Part shown: positions 37,294 to 44,301 of the stretch, in pieces
Numbering within the stretch: position 1 is the stretch's first letter
Layout: each line of letters starts with the position of its first letter
Source of the DNA: an uncultured Gammaproteobacteria bacterium
GTDB lineage: Bacteria > Pseudomonadota > Gammaproteobacteria > SZUA-229
Reading direction: 5' to 3'
DNA length: 44,301 nucleotides
NCBI GenBank assembly: GCA_937998645.1
Contig: CALLCZ010000043.1
Coordinates: 1 to 44,301, forward strand
Program-made: the position numbers and the translations under genes
The notes under the pieces: model-generated
Told to the model about the DNA's origin: nothing
Database searches by the model: none
The model's input: only the letters and a program-made list of their open reading frames with translations

Positions 37294-37692
37294 CTACTTG
37301 ACTACTCTCAGATTCGGGCGCGGTTTGTCCGGATCCGTTTCCGGCCCATCGTCCGAGCCTTTTCCGGAAGACTGGTCCGGGTTGTCATCATCAGAAAACA
37401 TCATGCCCTGCCCGTTCTCACGCGCATAAACCGCGAGTATCGCCGGCACCGGCACCAGAATCGACTCAGCCTTGCCGCTAAACCGCGCGCTGAAGATGAC
37501 TTCATCATCACCCAGGGTCAAGCCCTGAACGGCCATTGGCGCAATATTCAGCACAATCTTGCCATCATTGATATGGCCTGCCGGCACCATGCAGTTTTCA
37601 TGCTCGGCATTTACCAGCAGGTGTGGAGTCATGCCATTATCGACAATCCATTGATACATGGCTCGAACTAGGTAGGGGCGACTGGAAGTCAT
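37294..37692 (-). CDS. sspB: ClpXP adaptor SspB
   Basis: SspB delivers ssrA-tagged and other substrates to ClpXP. The 132-residue protein has the conserved N-terminal substrate-binding domain (SSRPYLVRAMYQWIVDNGMT, HLLVNAEHENCMVP, GKIVLNIAPMAVQGL, VIFSARFSGKAESILVPV). An acidic flexible linker (DDNPDQSSGKGSDDGPETD) leads to the C-terminal ClpX-binding module RPNLRVVK. It is separated from sspA by 166 bp containing an inverted repeat, which is wider than the usual tight sspA-sspB spacing. Confidence 0.95.
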   Translation of the reverse strand: MTSSRPYLVRAMYQWIVDNGMTPHLLVNAEHENCMVPAGHINDGKIVLNIAPMAVQGLTLGDDEVIFSARFSGKAESILVPVPAILAVYARENGQGMMFSDDDNPDQSSGKGSDDGPETDPDKPRPNLRVVK

Positions 37693-37749
37693 ACACAGTA
37701 TTCTAGCGTATCAAACGAGATTACGCAGGCAGGAAAAAAAGCAGCTTTA

Positions 37750-37841
37750 GAACCACAGAGGACACGCAGATATACAAAGTGTCTGAGTTTAATTACCGAA
37801 ACATCAGAAATCTCCATGAACCCCTGTGATCTCTGTGGTTC
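37750..37841. repeat. Inverted repeat with CACAGAG arms between sspA and sspB
   Basis: Perfect 11-bp arms GAACCACAGAG (37750-37760) and CTCTGTGGTTC (37831-37841) enclose 70 bp without coding potential. This is a CACAGAG-type intergenic repeat as found in many environmental genomes. It splits the sspA-sspB pair. Confidence 0.65.
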
Positions 37842-37858
37842 ATAGAGAGATCTGCTGT

Positions 37859-38455
37859 CTACAATCTATACTCGCGTTCACCTTCTGTGAGGCTGAGCTT
37901 GAATCCTTCCCGATCAAATAATCTATCGGCATAAGTCAGTACGGCCTTGGCCGCCTTGGGCAACTCAATACCGTAGTGCGGCAAACGCCATAACAGCGGG
38001 GCAATGCTTGCGTCCACCAGGGAGAACTCTTCACTGAGGAAATACGGCATGGCGGAGAACACATCAGCAGACGCCGCGATGCTTTCCATGAGTTCCTTGC
38101 GCGCCTTCACGGCGGCTTTCTCGCCTTTGGTTTCGATAATCTCAGCCAGCGGGTACCAGTCATTCTCCACACGGAATAATGCCAGCCTTGTCTGTGCTCT
38201 CGCCACTGGCCCTACCGGCATCAGGGGAGGATGAGGAAATCTTTCTTCCAGATACTCCATGATGACGCGCGAGTTATACAACACCAGGTCGCGGTCAACC
38301 AGGGTAGGCAGACTGCTGTAGGGATTCAGGTCAATCAGATCTTCCGGAAGATTCCTGGGATCAACGATAATGCTTTCATGTGCAATATCTTTCTCGGCCA
38401 GAACAATTCGCGTTCTGTGACAATAGATAGATGTAGCTGTTGAATAAAGATTCAT
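37859..38455 (-). CDS. sspA: Stringent starvation protein A
   Basis: SspA is a glutathione-S-transferase-fold protein that binds RNA polymerase and changes promoter choice in stationary phase and starvation. The 198 residues show an N-terminal thioredoxin-like domain (MNLYSTATSIYCHRTRIVLA, IIVDPRNLPEDLIDLNPYSS, LPTLVDRDLVLYNSRVIMEY) and a C-terminal helical domain (YFLSEEFSLVDASIAPLLWR). The segment PHPPLMPVGP is conserved in SspA. It lies 54 bp downstream of petC, so it may be expressed partly from the petABC promoter. Confidence 0.94.
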   Translation of the reverse strand: MNLYSTATSIYCHRTRIVLAEKDIAHESIIVDPRNLPEDLIDLNPYSSLPTLVDRDLVLYNSRVIMEYLEERFPHPPLMPVGPVARAQTRLALFRVENDWYPLAEIIETKGEKAAVKARKELMESIAASADVFSAMPYFLSEEFSLVDASIAPLLWRLPHYGIELPKAAKAVLTYADRLFDREGFKLSLTEGEREYRL

Positions 38456-38509
38456 ATTATTAACGCACTCACTGCGGCCAAATTGTTATTAATTCCCACG
38501 CCACAGTGT

Positions 38510-39265
38510 TTAGTGTACGTCCTTCCAGTATTCTTTCTTCAACATGTATGCCAGCACAAAGAAAATAACCAGGAAGATCAGGACCTTTATACCAAGACTT
38601 TTGCGTTCATTCTGCACAGGCTCAGCCAGGTAAACCATGAAGTTGGTCAGGTCAGTAACGAATACATCGAACTCTTCAGCGGTCATACTGCCGGCTTGTG
38701 CCAGCTCCAGGCGATCAACGGTTTCAACTTCCACGCCCTGGCGTGTTTCGGTCTTGTATACCGCTCTCTGTACGCCCTGCAGCGATGAAAGCACATTAGG
38801 CATACCGACATCGGGGAAAACCAGGTTGTTGTTACCCGTAGGGCGGTAAGGGTCCATATAGAATGTGCGCAGGTAGGTATATACCCAGTCCGCACCGCGT
38901 GCACGAGCAGTAAGCGTCAGGTCAGGAACTGCCGTACCAAATACATTCCTGGCATAATCTTCCGTCATCGCCACCTTCATCAATGAACCCACTTTAGTAG
39001 GCTCACCTTTTTCATTGGTGGTAAAGATAAGCTCCTCACGCAGCTCCGCGTCAGTCATGCCGGTATCGCGAGCGATACGGTTATAACGCATGTAACCGGC
39101 TTCATGACAACTGAAGCAGTAATCGATGAAGTGCTTCGCACCTCGTTTGACTGACTCCATATCAGAAGTATCGATAGGTGCAGAATCAAGATGAACACCA
39201 CCGCCAGCAGCATATGCAAATGTCGGCAATACGCTTAGTATCAATGTCAGGATCTGTTTTTTCAT
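38510..39265 (-). CDS. petC: Cytochrome c1 of the bc1 complex
   Basis: The 251-residue c-type cytochrome has a signal peptide (1-19) and a single heme motif CFSCH (Cys50, Cys53, His54). Downstream are the c1 blocks NVFGTAVPDLTLTARARGADWVYTYLRTFY and VVFPDVGMPNV-like NLVFPDVGMPNVL, with the expected axial Met in the region after them. A C-terminal anchor (IKVLIFLVIFFVLAYML) holds it in the inner membrane. It passes electrons from the Rieske centre to soluble cytochromes. Its start overlaps the petB stop by 4 bp (ATGA), third gene of the operon. Confidence 0.95.
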   Translation of the reverse strand: MKKQILTLILSVLPTFAYAAGGGVHLDSAPIDTSDMESVKRGAKHFIDYCFSCHEAGYMRYNRIARDTGMTDAELREELIFTTNEKGEPTKVGSLMKVAMTEDYARNVFGTAVPDLTLTARARGADWVYTYLRTFYMDPYRPTGNNNLVFPDVGMPNVLSSLQGVQRAVYKTETRQGVEVETVDRLELAQAGSMTAEEFDVFVTDLTNFMVYLAEPVQNERKSLGIKVLIFLVIFFVLAYMLKKEYWKDVH

Positions 39266-40473
39266 TCTGTCACCCTATCCGGTACTGGTTTGGTATCCTC
39301 ATTCTTCGATGTAATAAACAGTACGACAAAGAAGCCGAAATACAGCAAAGAGAACACCTGCGAAAGCATTGTGATCGTTGATGTCACAGGCTGCATCGCA
39401 AGCCAGCCCAGCACAACAAAGCTGACAACAAACACAGCAAGATTGATCTTGTAGATGTTCGAACGATAGCGAATCGACTTGACCTTGCAACGGTCAATCC
39501 ACGGCATGAAGAACAACAGCACAATGGCAGCCCCCATGGCGCCAACACCCATCAGCTTGTCAGGCACCGCACGCAGGATTGCGTAGAACGGCGTGAAGTA
39601 CCACACAGGTGCAATATGCTCCGGCGTCTTTAATGGATCCGATGCAATAAAATTGGCGTGCTCAAGGAAGTAACCGCCGCCGTCCGGGAAGAAGAACATC
39701 ACGGTCGCGAAGAAGAACAGGAACACAACCACACCAACGATATCTTTTACCGTGTAGTACGGGTGGAACGGAATGCCATCCAGCGGAATACCATTTTCAT
39801 CCTTGTTCTTCTTGATCTCAACGCCATCCGGGTTATTTGAACCAACCTCATGCAGCGCCAGGATATGGGCAACCACGAGGAAGATCAGAACCAGCGGCAG
39901 CGCAATCACATGTAATGCAAAGAAACGGTTCAACGTAGCATCTGAAATAACGAAGTCGCCACGAATCCAAAGTGTCAGGTCATCACCAATTACAGGAATT
40001 GCACCAAACAGGGAGATAATCACCTGGGCGCCCCAGTATGACATCTGGCCCCATGGCAACAGGTAACCCATGAAGGCTTCCGCCATCAATGCCAGGTAGA
40101 TGAACATGCCGAACAGCCAGATCAGTTCACGTGGCTTCTTGTAGGAGCCGTACATCAGGCCTCGCAGCATGTGCAGGTAAACCACGATAAAGAACGCGGT
40201 TGCACCAGTGGAGTGTATATAGCGGATCAACCAGCCATAAGGCACATCGCGCATGATGTATTCGACGGAGGCGAATGCGAGCTCGGCATCCGGCTTGTAG
40301 TGCATGGTCAGGAAAATACCTGAAATTATCTGGATCACCAGCACCATCAGCGCCAGAGAGCCGAAGAAATACCAGAAGTTGAAATTTTTTGGTGCGTAGT
40401 ATTCAGCAAGATGCTCGTTCCACATTTTCATCAGCGGAAAACGATCATCAATCCACCCAATTAACTTACCCAT
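39262..40473 (-). CDS. petB: Cytochrome b of the bc1 complex
   Basis: The 403-residue membrane subunit carries the two b hemes and both quinone sites. Heme-ligand segments are YIHSTGATAFFIVVYLHMLRG and FFALHVIALPLVLIFLVVAHI. The Qo-site motif is HVAPVWYF-like EHIAPVWYFTPFYAILRA (with PVWY in place of PEWY), and LPWGQMSYWGAQVI is also present. About eight to nine membrane segments are visible. It overlaps petA by one base (stop TAA/ATG) and petC by four, indicating tight coupling. The PVWY variant of the PEWY motif is seen in some other bacteria and merits a check of neighbouring residues. Confidence 0.96.
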   Translation of the reverse strand: MGKLIGWIDDRFPLMKMWNEHLAEYYAPKNFNFWYFFGSLALMVLVIQIISGIFLTMHYKPDAELAFASVEYIMRDVPYGWLIRYIHSTGATAFFIVVYLHMLRGLMYGSYKKPRELIWLFGMFIYLALMAEAFMGYLLPWGQMSYWGAQVIISLFGAIPVIGDDLTLWIRGDFVISDATLNRFFALHVIALPLVLIFLVVAHILALHEVGSNNPDGVEIKKNKDENGIPLDGIPFHPYYTVKDIVGVVVFLFFFATVMFFFPDGGGYFLEHANFIASDPLKTPEHIAPVWYFTPFYAILRAVPDKLMGVGAMGAAIVLLFFMPWIDRCKVKSIRYRSNIYKINLAVFVVSFVVLGWLAMQPVTSTITMLSQVFSLLYFGFFVVLFITSKNEDTKPVPDRVTE

Positions 40474-41069
40474 TATGCAGCCCCCCCGTCTTCACCCACC
40501 AGGATGGTATTCTCGGTCAGGTAATAATGAGGCGGCACCGGAAGGTTGGTCGGTGCTGGTACGCCAGTGTATACACGGCCTGCCATGTCAAACTTCGAGC
40601 TATGGCAAGGACAGAAGAAACCGCCCATCCAATCATCACCCAGGTCAGCAGGCGCAATTTCCGGGCGATAAGACGGCGAACAGCCAAGGTGGGTACAGAT
40701 ACCCACCAGCACCAGTATTTCCGGCTTGCGTGAACGTGTCTCGTTTTGCGCATATTCTGGCTGCTGGTCTGCGTTTTCGGAAGCCGGGTCACGCAGATTG
40801 TCATTCAGCTTCGGCAGGCTATCCAGCATCTGCCGGGAGCGGCGCACAATCCATACCGGCTTGCTTTGCCATTCGACAATCATCATGCGACCTTCTTCGA
40901 GTTTGCTGATATCTGCCTCGACGGGTGCGCCGGCATTTTTGGCGCGCTCACTTGGCATCCAGGAAGCTATGAAAGGAACAGCGACGAAACCGGCTCCTAC
41001 AGCACCAACCACACTGGTGGCTGCTGTCAGAAAGCGGCGCTTGTCCTTATCTACGACGTCAGTAGACAT
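40473..41069 (-). CDS. petA: Rieske iron-sulfur subunit of the bc1 complex
   Basis: The 198-residue subunit starts with a Tat-type N terminus ([20 protein letters not shown]) that acts as membrane anchor. The soluble domain binds the 2Fe-2S cluster through CTHLGC and CPCHSSKFD, two Cys and two His ligands plus a structural disulfide. It accepts electrons from ubiquinol at the Qo site. First gene of petA-petB-petC. A 9-bp inverted repeat lies 33-80 bp upstream. In Pseudomonas rplM-rpsI precede it; here degS is divergent. Confidence 0.96.
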   Translation of the reverse strand: MSTDVVDKDKRRFLTAATSVVGAVGAGFVAVPFIASWMPSERAKNAGAPVEADISKLEEGRMMIVEWQSKPVWIVRRSRQMLDSLPKLNDNLRDPASENADQQPEYAQNETRSRKPEILVLVGICTHLGCSPSYRPEIAPADLGDDWMGGFFCPCHSSKFDMAGRVYTGVPAPTNLPVPPHYYLTENTILVGEDGGAA

Positions 41070-41101
41070 GTATAAATCTCCGCGTAAGAAAATTCGGGCC
41101 C

Positions 41102-41149
41102 TGTAAGCACGAGGACGACCCCTGTTAAAACGCTTGTCATGTGCTTACA
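41102..41149. promoter_or_regulatory. 9-bp inverted repeat upstream of petA
   Basis: TGTAAGCAC (41102-41110) and GTGCTTACA (41141-41149), perfect, spaced by 30 bp. The spacing of arm centres is 39 bp, close to four helical turns. In the same gap CAAATAAC/GTTATTTG (41221-41228, 41232-41239) forms a short hairpin nearer degS. Possible regulator sites; no family recognised. Confidence 0.35.
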
Positions 41150-41284
41150 ATCAATGTTTCCGCCAGCATCAAAGCATAAACCGGCAGACAAAAAGCGCGC
41201 ATAGGATATATCAAGTTGCTCAAATAACCAAGTTATTTGTGATTTTTATAATAATAACAACAGGTTACAAAAAGTCAGACGATC

Positions 41285-42415
41285 ATGAAAAACGGCACAA
41301 TTAAATATATCCTGCTCTGGACGCTGGTCGGAATTCTCGTCGGCCTGGCGGTTCTGTTCGCACAAGGCAAAATTGTTATCACTGACAGCGACTGGAGCGG
41401 GTTCGCTTCGGCCATTTCAGGGAAGCAACCCAGCAGTTTTTCGGATGCTGTCAGCAAGACCGCGCCTGCTGTTGTCAGCCTGCAGGTCCAGAGCCTGATT
41501 GAAGTTCCGGTAAAAGAAAATGCACGACGCCAGCTGGAACAGATATTTGGCAAACACCTGCCAAATCTGACCCAGACCAAACGGCACAGCAGTTCAGGCT
41601 CAGGTGTCATTCTCGACACGCGCGGTTACGTCATTACCAATCATCATGTCATTGCCAAAGCAGAAAGAGTCATCGTCGCACTCAATGATGGACGAACCGC
41701 CGAGGCGCGCCTGGTCGGTACGGACCCGGATACAGACATCGCGGTGTTAAAAATCGAACTCGACAATCTGCCCGAAGTGAGCATTGCCAATCTGAAGAAA
41801 CTGAATATCGGCGATGTCGTGCTTGCGATCGGTTACCCGTTCAGAATCGGCCAGACTGTCACACAAGGCATCATCAGCGCCACCGGCCGCAGCCAGGTGA
41901 GCCAGAATACTTACGAAAACTTTTTGCAAACCGATGCCGCGATTAATCCAGGCAACTCAGGTGGCGCGCTGATCAATACAGAGGGCGAAATTGTCGGTAT
42001 CAATTCCCTGATCTATACCGAGACCGGCAATTTCAATGGCATTGGTTTCGCCATTCCGATTGATCTTGTCAGTGATGTTATGAGACAAATTACCGAAAAC
42101 GGGTATGTGATACGCGGCTGGCTGGGTGTTGAAGGACAAAGTGTGCCATTGCAGACACTGAAGAGTCTCAACCTGCAAATACAGGGCGTGTTGATTACCG
42201 GTGTTGATGAAGGCGGCCCGGGTAGCAAGGCCGGGCTGGAGGTGGGTGATATCATTACACACATCAATCAGGTAGATATCAAGGATACGGCTGATGTGCT
42301 CGATATGATAGCGGCTGGCAGGCCGGGAGATAACTTCCGTATCGACGGTATACGCGAACGCCAGAGCTTCAGCGTTGATGCCGTGCTGGGACAGCGGCCG
42401 ATGAGAAGTCTTTAA
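41285..42415 (+). CDS. degS: Membrane-anchored serine protease DegS/AlgW type
   Basis: The 376-residue HtrA-family protease has an N-terminal anchor (about 7-27, YILLWTLVGILVGLAVLF), a trypsin-like domain and one PDZ domain. The triad is His121 (TNHHV), Asp151 (TDIAVLK) and Ser225 (GNSGGAL). The PDZ domain is at about 275-370 (RGWLGVEGQSV, GVLITGVDEGGPGSKAGLEVGD). A single PDZ and the anchor separate it from DegP. DegS senses misfolded outer-membrane proteins and starts RseA cleavage, releasing sigma-E; AlgW does so in Pseudomonas. Divergent from petA, convergent with hisC, as in Pseudomonas where hisC neighbours algW. Confidence 0.93.
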   Translation: MKNGTIKYILLWTLVGILVGLAVLFAQGKIVITDSDWSGFASAISGKQPSSFSDAVSKTAPAVVSLQVQSLIEVPVKENARRQLEQIFGKHLPNLTQTKRHSSSGSGVILDTRGYVITNHHVIAKAERVIVALNDGRTAEARLVGTDPDTDIAVLKIELDNLPEVSIANLKKLNIGDVVLAIGYPFRIGQTVTQGIISATGRSQVSQNTYENFLQTDAAINPGNSGGALINTEGEIVGINSLIYTETGNFNGIGFAIPIDLVSDVMRQITENGYVIRGWLGVEGQSVPLQTLKSLNLQIQGVLITGVDEGGPGSKAGLEVGDIITHINQVDIKDTADVLDMIAAGRPGDNFRIDGIRERQSFSVDAVLGQRPMRSL

Positions 42416-42426
42416 AAACAGTGGCT

Positions 42427-42622
42427 AGGGACGAGGGGCAAGTGGCGAGGAAAAACGTGGCAAACTGGTACTATATTCCAGGTAACACACCATAATCAGG
42501 CTTACGAAATCAGCGTTTTTTTAAATGAGCATCTGATTTGCGTTTGGCCGCAAGCTTCAAGCACTGTCTCGACATACTTGCTACAAAACAGCTTTACTCC
42601 TCGCCACTTGCCCCTCGTCCCT
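42427..42622. repeat. Inverted-repeat element with 25-bp arms between degS and hisC
   Basis: Perfect arms at 42427-42451 (starts AGGGACGAGGGGCAAG) and 42598-42622 enclose 146 bp with no coding frame. The right arm is followed by a tandem CTCGTCCCT copy. The element fills nearly all of the gap between the two convergent genes. No target duplication is clear. It may be a non-autonomous element or a large hairpin acting as a transcription barrier. Confidence 0.65.
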
Positions 42623-42625
42623 CGT

Positions 42626-42665
42626 CCCTGGAACTTGCATTACGAATGTAATGCATGTTCCAGGG
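42626..42665. terminator. Long hairpin across the hisC stop codon
   Basis: CCCTGGAACTTGCATTAC and GTAATGCATGTTCCAGGG pair over 18 bp with one mismatch and a GAAT loop. It covers the last eight codons or so of hisC and its stop, directly beside the 25-bp repeat arm. There is no T run. Confidence 0.45.
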
Positions 42666-43716
42666 CCTGTATAAATGCCTGGTTCTCTGCCGTTGTACCG
42701 ACGGTTACCCTTAGACAGCCTTGCAATGGGCCCGGTTTGTCCAGGTTCTTGATCAGCACGCCATCCTTGCACAATGATGTAAACACTTCGGTCGCATTGC
42801 CCTGTCTCACCCTGAAAAGAATAAAATTCGCCTGGCTCGGGTACACTTCTATGTCTTCGAAAAGCGAGAGCTGGCTCAACAGCTGCTCCCTGTCTGCACG
42901 TATCATTTCCGCCTGCCCGTCAAGAAAACCGGCGTTGTCCAGAATAAAGCCGGCGGTGTACTGGGTCAGCACATTGATATTGTAGGGCAAACGCACCTTG
43001 TTGATCTCGTTGATCAGCTCACGGTCTCCACACAAAAGACCCAGCCTCAATCCCGCCAGGCCCATTTTGGAAACAGTGCGCATCACCAGCAATTGATCGT
43101 AATCATTCAGCCTTGGCATGAAACTGGTTTGCGCAAACGGGTGGTAGGCTTCGTCGACAACCACCAGTCCGGGAGCAATGCGAATAATCTCCTCGACCGC
43201 ATCGGCATCAAACAGGTTACCGGTCGGGTTATTGGGATAGGCGATGAAGATTACTGCCGGCTGATGCTGCTCGATCGCAGCACGGGTTTTTTCCATATCA
43301 AGGGTGAAATCCTCCGCCAGCGGCACGCCCACGTACTCCATTCCGGCAAACCTGGCGATCATGCTGTACATGACGAAACCGGGCTCGAATGACATGATGC
43401 AACGTTGTTTTGAAGCTACCGCCAATGCCAGCATCTGGATAAGTTCGTCCGAACCATTGCCGAGCACTATAGACCGCCCTTGCGGCACCTGCATAACTTC
43501 AATCAGCCTGTGTTGCAGCTCTGTAGCTGCCGGATCCGGGTAACGATTGAGCGCTACTGACGCCAGACCCTGCTGCCACCGGGGCAGCAGCCCTTCAGGC
43601 AGGCGATAGGGATTTTCCATCGCATCCAGCTTGACCAGGCCACTGGCATCCGGCACATGATAGGCCGACAGTTCACGAATTTCCGGACGTATCCATTTAA
43701 GCAATTTTTCAGACAC
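42640..43716 (-). CDS. hisC: Histidinol-phosphate aminotransferase
   Basis: HisC is a PLP enzyme that transaminates imidazole-acetol phosphate in histidine synthesis. About 358 residues show a fold-type I aminotransferase: LDAMENPYRLP (the EN of the family), GNGSDELIQMLAL, FIAYPNNPTGNLFD, VVVDEAYHPFAQTSF, and SKMGLAGLRLGLLCGD with the PLP lysine. The start chosen is GTG 43716 because AAGGG lies 7 nt before it; longer readings begin at 43746 or 43758. No other his gene is nearby. It diverges from the small heat-shock gene. Confidence 0.92.
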   Translation of the reverse strand: MSEKLLKWIRPEIRELSAYHVPDASGLVKLDAMENPYRLPEGLLPRWQQGLASVALNRYPDPAATELQHRLIEVMQVPQGRSIVLGNGSDELIQMLALAVASKQRCIMSFEPGFVMYSMIARFAGMEYVGVPLAEDFTLDMEKTRAAIEQHQPAVIFIAYPNNPTGNLFDADAVEEIIRIAPGLVVVDEAYHPFAQTSFMPRLNDYDQLLVMRTVSKMGLAGLRLGLLCGDRELINEINKVRLPYNINVLTQYTAGFILDNAGFLDGQAEMIRADREQLLSQLSLFEDIEVYPSQANFILFRVRQGNATEVFTSLCKDGVLIKNLDKPGPLQGCLRVTVGTTAENQAFIQALEHALHS

Positions 43717-43791
43717 AATCAGACCCTTGTTTATCAGCCCGTACATAGTACCAGACACGCCAACTGTTATTGAACTCCCATGTTAGTTCCA

Positions 43792-43822
43792 CCCTTGAAA
43801 TATCTACTGGCGCCCACAAATA
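43792..43822 (+). promoter_or_regulatory. Candidate sigma-32 promoter of the small heat-shock gene
   Basis: CCCTTGAA (43792-43799), 14-bp spacer and CCACAAATA (43814-43822) fit the heat-shock consensus CCCTTGAA-N14-CCCCATNTA well, 41 bp before the ATG. Confidence 0.6.
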
Positions 43823-43863
43823 TAGTTCAGAGAAGCAATATGATTAACCTGAGGAGAGATACT

Positions 43864-44301
43864 ATGAGCTTAACTCGACACAATCCGTGGAGCGTGTTTG
43901 ATCAACTCCAGCGTGAACTGAACATGCCAATGACCAAGTTTGATACCGAAGACAATGGCAATATTGCTACGGCCAACTGGGCGCCGGCTGTTGATATCAA
44001 GGAAGATGACAAGGCATTTACCCTGCTGGCGGATATCCCCGGTGTAGACCCGGACGAAATAGAAGTCACCATGGACAAAGGCGTACTGACTATCAAGGGT
44101 GAGCGCCAGTCCGAGAAAAAGACCGAAGAGGAAAACTACAAGCGCGTCGAACGCCAGTATGGTGTCTTCTACCGCCGCTTTACACTTCCTGACTCGGCCA
44201 ATGCTGAAGCGATCGAAGCGCAGTCCGAACACGGTGTACTGAAAATCACCATTCCGAAGCAGGAAGTCGCACAGTCACGCCGAATTTCAGTGAAGAAATA
44301 A
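43864..44301 (+). CDS. Small heat-shock protein, Hsp20/alpha-crystallin
   Basis: The 145-residue chaperone has an alpha-crystallin domain at about 38-130 (NWAPAVDIKEDDKAFTLLAD, PGVDPDEIEVTMDKGVLTIK, GERQSEKKTEEENYKRVERQ, YGVFYRRFTLP). It ends in ITIPKQEVAQSRRISVKK, with the I-x-I-type C-terminal anchor. It holds unfolded proteins for refolding without ATP. ATG 43864 is preceded by GAGGAGA; an upstream ATG at 43780 is in frame but lies before the heat-shock promoter. The stop codon is the last base triplet of the window, so the gene is complete. Confidence 0.95.
   Translation: MSLTRHNPWSVFDQLQRELNMPMTKFDTEDNGNIATANWAPAVDIKEDDKAFTLLADIPGVDPDEIEVTMDKGVLTIKGERQSEKKTEEENYKRVERQYGVFYRRFTLPDSANAEAIEAQSEHGVLKITIPKQEVAQSRRISVKK

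Noticed and set aside
37294..37671. 168-residue plus-strand frame over sspB
   Set aside because: Antisense to a clear SspB with its C-terminal ClpX-binding module.
43780..43863. N-terminal extension of the small heat-shock protein
   Set aside because: The frame begins upstream of the likely heat-shock promoter, while ATG 43864 has a strong Shine-Dalgarno site.

Overview
This is about 44 kb of an ordinary, gene-dense chromosome from a gammaproteobacterium of intermediate GC content. The evidence for the class is gene content and gene order. There is a gamma-type lpoA-yraN-diaA unit divergent from rsmI, sspAB lies behind a petABC bc1 operon, dsbD/aroQ/accB/accC form a block, and fxsA sits upstream of groESL. 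The order of several blocks recalls Pseudomonas. I cannot assign a genus. I found no rRNA, tRNA, CRISPR array, prophage, plasmid gene or complete insertion sequence.

Layout. 1-7.2 kb: a LysR regulator, the ABC-F ATPase uup, a 683-bp AT-rich spacer with DnaA-box-like sites and a candidate small RNA, and metH. 7.3-10.8 kb: bpt, a small membrane protein, bolA, a DUF350 protein, a lytic transglycosylase, a Sel1/SH3 protein and a small membrane protein. 10.8-20 kb, nearly all on the minus strand: gshA, an orphan HTH protein of the mobile mystery protein A type, a CBS-pair protein, a Dabb protein, a DUF1015 protein, a cysteine-rich SO_0444-type metal permease, a Usp-like protein and a Lon-like protease. 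20-24.3 kb: trhP, a DUF2784 protein, a 157-bp MITE, an unknown secreted protein with a TlpA-like thioredoxin, and a CPA2 antiporter. 24.5-32.2 kb: groEL-groES with a CIRCE operator, fxsA, dsbD, a TlpA-like protein, aroQ, accB and accC. 32.2-37.7 kb: a repeat-filled spacer, a TraB/GumN protein, rsmI, lpoA, yraN, diaA and sspB. 37.7-44.3 kb: sspA, petCBA (transcribed A to C), degS, hisC and a small heat-shock protein.

Functional themes. Protein quality control and stress response recur: GroESL, Hsp20, DegS, Lon-like protease, SspAB, Usp-like and BolA. Thiol chemistry is also well represented: GshA, DsbD and two TlpA-like proteins. The rest is core metabolism and respiration (MetH, AroQ, AccBC, HisC, bc1 complex), envelope work (LpoA, transglycosylase) and translation-linked modification (RsmI, TrhP, Bpt).

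I see no obvious new multi-gene defence or biosynthetic system. The points most worth a second look are non-coding: the TTAA-flanked MITE, the nested palindrome before the orphan HTH gene, the DnaA-box cluster between uup and metH, a 25-bp-armed inverted repeat between degS and hisC, dispersed inverted repeats in spacers, and six genes whose -10-like hexamer lies 6-7 nt before the start codon, suggesting leaderless mRNAs. Starts were adjusted where a Shine-Dalgarno site, a family length or a signal peptide favoured a different codon from the longest reading frame.
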